Assembly (NCBI RefSeq): GCF_000282575.1
Contig: NZ_AKJA01000138.1
Span: forward strand, 1-64,000
DNA: 64,000 nucleotides
Source of the DNA: Herbaspirillum sp. YR522
GTDB lineage: Bacteria; Pseudomonadota; Gammaproteobacteria; Burkholderiales; Burkholderiaceae_D
Direction of reading: 5' to 3'
This document shows positions 63,018 through 64,000 of this stretch, in pieces (the stretch's first letter is position 1; each line of letters opens with the position of its first letter). The notes under the pieces are model-generated. The model was not told the origin of the DNA. It worked only from the letters and a program-made list of their open reading frames with translations, and did no database searches. A program made the position numbers and the translations under genes.

Positions 63018-64000
63018 TTACTTCCACAAGGCGCACTTCGATTCGGCCTTGGTGGTCCACGCCTGCTCGGCGGGAATGGTCTGCACCAGCTTGTAGTAAT
63101 CCCATGGATACTTGGACTCGGACGGTGCCTTGACCTGGAACAGGTACATGTCATGCATCACACGGCCATCGGCGCGCAGATAGCCGTTCTTCTGGTAGAG
63201 ATCGTTGAACTTGGTCTTGCGCAGCACCGACAGCACCTTGTCGGCGTCATCCGAACCGGCTTCCTTGACCGCCTTCAGGTATTGCAGGGTGGCCGAATAG
63301 TCGGCGGCCTGCAGCGACGAAGGATTTTTCTTCTGCTTGGCGAAATAACGCTTGGCGAAGGCACGGGTCTCGTCGTTGGTGTCCCAGTACCAGCTGTCGG
63401 TCAGGTACAGGCCTTCGGTGGTCTTGAGCGTGAGCGAATGGATGTCGTTGATGAACACCAGCAGGCCGGCCAGCTTGGCGGTCTTGGTGATGCCGAATTC
63501 GTTGGCCGCCTTGACCGCATTGATGAAGTCGCCGCCGGCATTGGCCAGGCCGACGATCTGGGCCTTGGAGCTTTGCGCCTGCAACAGGAACGACGAGAAG
63601 TCCGACGCATTGAGCGGATGCTTGACCGAGCCCACCACGGTGCCGCCCGCGGCCTTGACGACGTTGGCGGTGTCGGATTCGAGCGAATGACCGAACGCAT
63701 AGTCGGCGGTCAGGAAGAACCAGCTCTTGCCGCCCTGCTTGACCACTGCCGAGCCGGTACCCTTGGCCAGTGCCACGGTGTCGTAGGCATAGTGGACGGT
63801 ATAGGCCGAGCACTCTTCGTTGGTCAGGCGGGCCGAGCCGGCGCCGATCTGGATATAGACCTTCTTCTTTTCGGCGGCAATCTTGGCCGAAGCCAGGGCG
63901 GTGCCGGAGTTGGTGCCGCCGATGAGCACATCCACGCCCTGCTGGTCGAACCATTCACGCGCCTTGCTGGCGGCCACGTCAGCCTTGTTCTGGTGGTCGG
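63018..64000 (-). CDS. Branched-chain amino acid ABC transporter substrate-binding protein (5' end outside window)
   Basis: The frame is open to the right edge and encodes ~327 residues of a LivK-type periplasmic binding protein (Peripla_BP_6 fold). Characteristic stretches include DHQNKADVAASKAREWFDQQGVDVLIGGTNSGTALA near the visible start and SWFFLTADYAFGHSLE in the middle. The signal peptide and N-terminal lobe start lie beyond base 64000. It delivers branched-chain amino acids or amides to the LivHM channel encoded downstream. Confidence 0.92.
   Translation of the reverse strand, partial: DHQNKADVAASKAREWFDQQGVDVLIGGTNSGTALASAKIAAEKKKVYIQIGAGSARLTNEECSAYTVHYAYDTVALAKGTGSAVVKQGGKSWFFLTADYAFGHSLESDTANVVKAAGGTVVGSVKHPLNASDFSSFLLQAQSSKAQIVGLANAGGDFINAVKAANEFGITKTAKLAGLLVFINDIHSLTLKTTEGLYLTDSWYWDTNDETRAFAKRYFAKQKKNPSSLQAADYSATLQYLKAVKEAGSDDADKVLSVLRKTKFNDLYQKNGYLRADGRVMHDMYLFQVKAPSESKYPWDYYKLVQTIPAEQAWTTKAESKCALWK

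Noticed and set aside
1-64000. CRISPR arrays, tRNA and rRNA genes
   Set aside because: No regularly spaced repeats and no tRNA- or rRNA-like sequences were seen anywhere in the window.

Overview
The window is a GC-rich chromosomal segment of a Gram-negative bacterium, most likely a betaproteobacterium of the order Burkholderiales, probably family Oxalobacteraceae (inferred from the character of the LipA, ParA, MnmG and RibA proteins and from gene order such as dat / DUF493 / lipB / lipA and mnmG-rsmG-parA-parB; no database was searched). It lies close to the replication origin: parA and parB, three exact parS sites and a cluster of DnaA boxes all sit between 54 and 61 kb. No rRNA, tRNA or CRISPR array was seen.

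Layout. 1-9.7 kb: a truncated mnmC, a GntR regulator with its overlapping AEC transporter, two c-di-GMP proteins (CSS-EAL and CHASE-PAS-GGDEF-EAL), a CobW-type metal GTPase and ribA. 9.8-16.3 kb, all leftward: an autotransporter, then an overlapping operon of a TPR-sulfotransferase, a TPR-glycosyltransferase and a lipoprotein hydrolase. 16.7-28.6 kb: two related cytoplasmic-looking trypsin-fold peptidase genes. The first is split by a 9,218-bp IS21-type transposon (17657-26874) with mirrored ends and a 5-bp target duplication. Joining the flanks restores the peptidase reading frame exactly. The transposon carries istA/istB and an AT-richer cargo: a zinc-finger protein, an orphan Phd/YefM antitoxin, a small membrane protein, a PIN-like nuclease, a HEPN-like helical protein, a 63-aa protein and an 810-aa DUF4238/SEC-C protein. 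The cargo looks like a small defence island.

29-46.6 kb holds mostly housekeeping and signalling genes: lipA, lipB, a DUF2917 gene divergent from a GcvA-like LysR gene, DUF493, a D-amino-acid transaminase, an unknown protein with an F-box-like N-terminus, a YddA/SbmA-type ABC transporter, a chemoreceptor overlapping a GAF-EAL protein, an MsbA-like ABC exporter, bglX and mdoG. 46.6-53.7 kb is a tightly overlapping five-gene leftward operon: an MdfA-like exporter, a LuxE-like acyl-protein synthetase, a LuxC-reductase/adenylate-ligase fusion, a second PaaK-like ligase and a GNAT acetyltransferase. It has the fatty-acid reductase logic of luxCE but no luciferase or luxD, and looks like an uncharacterised small-molecule pathway with its own exporter.

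54-64 kb: parB, parA, a LysE exporter, a lipocalin, rsmG and mnmG (parS inside the gene), two more parS sites, a TauE/SafE permease, the DnaA-box region, then livM, livH and the 3' part of a livK-type binding protein that runs off the window.

The strongest findings are the transposon with its reconstructable insertion site and putative defence cargo, and the luciferase-free lux-like operon.
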